From JBFGWM01 sp041588495 (lineage in GTDB: Bacteria > Pseudomonadota > Gammaproteobacteria > Pseudomonadales > JBFGWM01): a stretch of 8,651 nt of DNA. The notes beneath the pieces were generated by a model. That model made no database searches. It was not told the origin of the DNA and saw nothing but the letters and a program-made list of their open reading frames with translations. Position numbers and translations under genes: made by a program. Of this stretch, positions 5,641 to 8,651 are shown one piece after another. Location of the stretch: the NCBI GenBank assembly GCA_041588495.1, contig JBFGWM010000118.1:1-8651 (forward strand), in the 5' to 3' direction. Each line of letters begins with the position of its first letter. The first letter of the stretch is position 1.

Positions 5641-8600
5641 CACGTCATCCTGCGCAGGTCCAGGGTATAAGGATACTCCGGATTGCGGTCCGTGGTTGCA
5701 ACCGGCACCGGCCCCGTGCCGCTCCCCTCGGGCACGAACAGCCCGGGTCTGCCCGGCGTCTCGGTGACGCGCACCGTGCCGGGCGTGTGGCCGTGGTGCC
5801 AGAAGCGGCTGATACGACGTCCCTCGGCCTCCCAGGCGTTCACCGGGGGCACGTCGTAGTGGCGTCCGCCGGGATGTCCGACGTGGTAGGTGCAGCCGCC
5901 GACCGCGCGCCCGTTCCAGGTGTCGACGAGGTCGAACACCAGGGGCGTCTGCACCGGGATCTCGGGATGCAGCGAGGAAACCGGCTGCCAGGCCTGGTAA
6001 CGCACGCCCGCGATGTATTCTCCCTCCACCCCGGTGTTGTGCATGGGCACCGGGCGGCCGTTGCAGCACACGATATAGCGACCCGCGGTCATCCCCGAGA
6101 CCCGCACCTGCAGGCGCTCCACTGATGAGTCGACGAAACGTGCGGTGCCGGAGGCGGTGACTTCCTCGCCCAGCACCTGCCACGGTTCGATGGCCATGCG
6201 CAGTTCCAGGTGCACGTCGCGGGCACGGATCTCTCCGTAGTGCGGAAAGCGGAACTCCAGGAACGGGTCCAGCCAGTCCGGGCGGAAGTCGAACCCACGT
6301 TCGCGCAGGTAGTGCAGCACGTCGTGCAGGTCATTGCGTACGTGGTGCGGCAGCAGGAAGCGGTCATGCAGGCTGGTGCCCAAACGCACCAGCGGGTGAC
6401 GGTAGGGCTGCTCCCAGAAACACGCCACCAGGGCGCGCAGCAGCAGCATCTGCACCAGGCTCATGCGCGCGTGGGGCGGCATCTCGAAGGCGCGGAACTC
6501 CACCAGCCCCTGGCGTCCCGCCGCCGAATCCGGAGAGTACAGCTTGTCGATGCAGAACTCGCTGCGGTGGGTGTTGCCGGTGATGTCGACCAGCAGGTGG
6601 CGCAGTGCGCGGTCGGCCAGCCAGGGCCGGTCGACGTCGCCATCAGGAATGCTCCTGAAAGCCAGTTCGAGTTCGTAGAGCTGCTCGTCGCGACCCTCGT
6701 CGACACGTGGCGCCTGCGAAGTGGGACCGACGAACAGGCCCGAGAACAGGTACGAGAGACCCGGGTGATGCTGCCAGAAGGTGACCAGGCTGACCAGCAG
6801 TGACGGGCGTCGCAACACGGGGCTGTCCAGGGGCGATGCGCCGCCGATGGTCACGTGGTTACCGCCGCCGGTGCCGGTGTGCTTGCCGTCGACCAGGAAT
6901 TTCTCGGTGGTCAGGCGCGCCAGGCGCGCGTGCTCATACAGCGCCTCGGTGTTGGCGACCATTTCCCGCCAGTTGCTGCCCGGGTGGATGTTGACCTCGA
7001 TGACGCCGGGATCGGGGGTCACCGCGAACTTGCGCAGGCGCGCATCGGCAGGCGGCGGATAACCCTCGAGCACCACCGGCAGGTCGAGTGCGGCGGCCGT
7101 GTTCTCGATCGACGCCAGCAGCTCCACCCATTGCTCGAGGCTGGTCAGTGGCGGCAGGAACATGAACAGGTTGCCGTCGCGGACCTCCACGCAGAGGGCG
7201 GTGCGGATGAAGTTCGCGGACTTGCCGGCATCACTGCGCCGGCGCGCAGGGGCCCCCGCAGTTGCGTCGAGCTGGTCGCGCGCGGGAAGTTCAGCGGTTT
7301 CCTGCAACTGGCTGGCCGCCTGGGGCGGTGGTTTTTCCTCGTCGCTGCTTTCCAGCGCTTCGAAGGGCAGGCGCAGGCCCATGGGCGAGTTGCCGGGAAC
7401 CAGGAACAGTCGCCCGTCGCGGAACCGCCACGCGCAGCTGCGCCAGGCATTTGCGCCGAAATCCCAACCGAGGGGCAGCACGTGGCCCACCGGCTCGCCC
7501 ATGCCGTGGCGCAGCACCTCGCGCAGTTTCTGGCGCTCGAGGTTCTTGCCAAGGTCCGCCTTCAGTGGATCCATCCCCTCGGGGAGCTGGCCCTCGCTCC
7601 ACAGGAAATACAGGGCATCCTCCCAGGCCGGCATCACGTAGTCGGTGCCGATACCGAGGCGTTCGGCGAGGGCCACGGCAAAGTCATGGGCCGCGGCAAC
7701 CGTGTGCTTGCCCTTTTTCGCCGGGGTTGCCAGCAGCTTCGGGTCGCGCCACACGGGCTCGCCGTCAACCCGCCAGAAGCAGTTCATGGCCCAGCGCGGC
7801 AGGGGTTCACCCGGATACCACTTGCCCTGGCCGTAGTGCATGACCGCGCCCGGGGCGAACTCCTCGCGCAGGCGCCAGAACAGGTCCTCGGCGCGTTCGC
7901 GCTTGCGCCGCCCGTCGGCGGCCGTGTTCCATTCCGGCGCGTCCGGGTCGTCGATGCCGACAAAGGTCGGCTCGCCGCCCATGGTCAGGCGCACGTCTCC
8001 CGCCTCCAGGCGCTCCTCCACGCGGTCGCCGAGGGCCAGGATGTCGGACCATTGCGCGTCGTTGTAGGGCTTGGTGACGCGGGGGTCCTCGTGAATCCGC
8101 GTGACCTCGTTGGAAAAACTGAATGCCACTTCGGTAGGGTCGGTGGCGCCGGTGACCGGGGCGGCGCTGGCCGGGTCGGGCGTGCAGGCCAGGGGGATGT
8201 GGCCCTCGCCCGCGAACAGGCCGGAAGTGGGGTCGAGACCGATCCACCCGGCGCCCGGGATGTAGACCTCGGCCCAGGCGTGCAGGTCGGTGAAGTCCTG
8301 GCTGGGGCCGGAGGGGCCATCCAGGGAGGGCACGTCAGCGGTCAGCTGCACCAGGTACCCGGAAACGAAACGCGCGGCCAGCCCGAAGTGGCGCAGGATC
8401 TGCACCAGCAGCCAGCCGCTGTCGCGGCACGAGCCGGAGCGCTTCTCCAGGGTCGTCTCGCAGGACTGCACCCCGGGCTCCATGCGCACCGTGTAATCGA
8501 TGTGTTCGAACAGCAGGCGGTTGAGATCGACCAGGAAGAACACCGAATTCTCGTTGCTGTCCGGAATCGTCTTCAGCCACTTTTTCAGCAGCGGGCCGTC

Positions 8601-8651
8601 CTCGCGCACCTTGAGGTAGGGCAGCAGTTCCTCGCGCAGTTCCGGCGTGTA
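5640..8651 (-). CDS. Transglutaminase-DUF2126 putative amidoligase protein (COG4196), 5' end cut off by window
   Basis: 1003 residues are visible and the frame is open to base 8651 (first visible residues YTPELREELLPYLK), so the true start and probably an N-terminal beta domain of about 100 residues lie outside; a GTG at 8609 is an internal valine. Numbering from the edge, the transglutaminase core has its triad intact: C75 in GSCRDSGW, H124 in DLHAW, D140 in GLDPTSG. The DUF2126 region starts near residue 220 (RLTMGGEPTFVG at 221-232) and runs to the end, with EVNIHPGSNW at 552-561, GTGGGNHVTIGG at 593-604, GNTHRSEFCIDKLYSPD at 692-708 and EFRAFEMPPHARM at 718-730. It closes with YPYTLDLR. 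DUF2126 is annotated as a putative amidoligase, so one chain may both make and break amide bonds. A Pro/Ala/acidic linker (about 433-482) splits it. First gene of the visible operon; its stop overlaps the next start. Family certain, reaction unproven. Confidence 0.95.
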   Translation of the reverse strand, partial: YTPELREELLPYLKVREDGPLLKKWLKTIPDSNENSVFFLVDLNRLLFEHIDYTVRMEPGVQSCETTLEKRSGSCRDSGWLLVQILRHFGLAARFVSGYLVQLTADVPSLDGPSGPSQDFTDLHAWAEVYIPGAGWIGLDPTSGLFAGEGHIPLACTPDPASAAPVTGATDPTEVAFSFSNEVTRIHEDPRVTKPYNDAQWSDILALGDRVEERLEAGDVRLTMGGEPTFVGIDDPDAPEWNTAADGRRKRERAEDLFWRLREEFAPGAVMHYGQGKWYPGEPLPRWAMNCFWRVDGEPVWRDPKLLATPAKKGKHTVAAAHDFAVALAERLGIGTDYVMPAWEDALYFLWSEGQLPEGMDPLKADLGKNLERQKLREVLRHGMGEPVGHVLPLGWDFGANAWRSCAWRFRDGRLFLVPGNSPMGLRLPFEALESSDEEKPPPQAASQLQETAELPARDQLDATAGAPARRRSDAGKSANFIRTALCVEVRDGNLFMFLPPLTSLEQWVELLASIENTAAALDLPVVLEGYPPPADARLRKFAVTPDPGVIEVNIHPGSNWREMVANTEALYEHARLARLTTEKFLVDGKHTGTGGGNHVTIGGASPLDSPVLRRPSLLVSLVTFWQHHPGLSYLFSGLFVGPTSQAPRVDEGRDEQLYELELAFRSIPDGDVDRPWLADRALRHLLVDITGNTHRSEFCIDKLYSPDSAAGRQGLVEFRAFEMPPHARMSLVQMLLLRALVACFWEQPYRHPLVRLGTSLHDRFLLPHHVRNDLHDVLHYLRERGFDFRPDWLDPFLEFRFPHYGEIRARDVHLELRMAIEPWQVLGEEVTASGTARFVDSSVERLQVRVSGMTAGRYIVCCNGRPVPMHNTGVEGEYIAGVRYQAWQPVSSLHPEIPVQTPLVFDLVDTWNGRAVGGCTYHVGHPGGRHYDVPPVNAWEAEGRRISRFWHHGHTPGTVRVTETPGRPGLFVPEGSGTGPVPVATTDRNPEYPYTLDLRRMT
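5648..5651 (-). promoter_or_regulatory. Ribosome binding site for the ATP-grasp/alpha-E fusion
   Basis: AGGA (in context CGCAGGATGACG) on the minus strand, 7 bases before ATG 5640, lies within the final codons of the DUF2126 gene. It is weaker than the other sites, so coupling through the TGATG overlap probably contributes. It supports ATG 5640 over any upstream start in the long open frame. Confidence 0.6.

Noticed and set aside
5641..6183. Upstream extension of the fusion gene to a start at 6183, giving 1045 residues.
   Set aside because: The added 181 residues are basic, repetitive and unlike the family. They lie in another frame of the conserved DUF2126 C-terminus. ATG 5640 has a ribosome site and a TGATG overlap.
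8607..8609. GTG at 8609 as the start of the DUF2126 protein.
   Set aside because: The frame stays open to the window edge with family-like residues (YTPELREELLPYLK) before it, and too little transglutaminase domain would remain; it is an internal valine.

Overview
The window is one tightly packed block of five genes, all transcribed on the minus strand, so transcription runs from position 8651 down to 1. It is essentially all coding. The only clear non-coding gap is 19 bases (2131-2149). The DNA is GC-rich with strongly GC-biased third codon positions. It looks chromosomal and bacterial, and the protein families and Shine-Dalgarno sites fit a proteobacterium. No rRNA, tRNA or taxon-specific marker is present, so this is an inference. 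No mobile element, CRISPR array, RNA gene, promoter or terminator could be recognised.

Layout in transcription order: (1) 8651-5640, a very large transglutaminase fused to a DUF2126 putative amidoligase region, with its N-terminus cut off by the window edge; (2) 5640-3046, a circularly permuted ATP-grasp domain fused to an alpha-E domain; (3) 3049-2150, a stand-alone transglutaminase-like protein with an intact Cys-His-Asp triad; (4) 2130-505, a stand-alone circularly permuted ATP-grasp protein with an unusual Lys/Ala-rich N-terminal tail; (5) 505-1, a stand-alone alpha-E protein, cut off by the left window edge. Genes 1/2 and 4/5 overlap by one base (TGATG), genes 2/3 overlap by four (GTGA), and genes 3/4 are 19 bases apart. 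This is the architecture of a single translationally coupled operon.

These families (COG2308 ATP-grasp, COG2307 alpha-E, COG1305 transglutaminase, COG4196/DUF2126) are known to travel together. Computational work on amidoligases by Iyer, Aravind and colleagues predicted that they make and process an unknown peptide or peptide-like tag. To my knowledge the substrate and product remain undefined. The inferred logic is that ATP-grasp and DUF2126 enzymes form amide bonds at the cost of ATP, alpha-E proteins assist as helical partners, and the papain-fold transglutaminases cut, transfer or cross-link the product.

The most notable points are the presence of two ATP-grasp/alpha-E modules, one fused and one split, in the same operon. 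The fused copy has lost the glycine-rich loop and other residues that the split copy keeps. The split ATP-grasp carries a histone-H1-like basic tail encoded partly by a 15-base tandem repeat.
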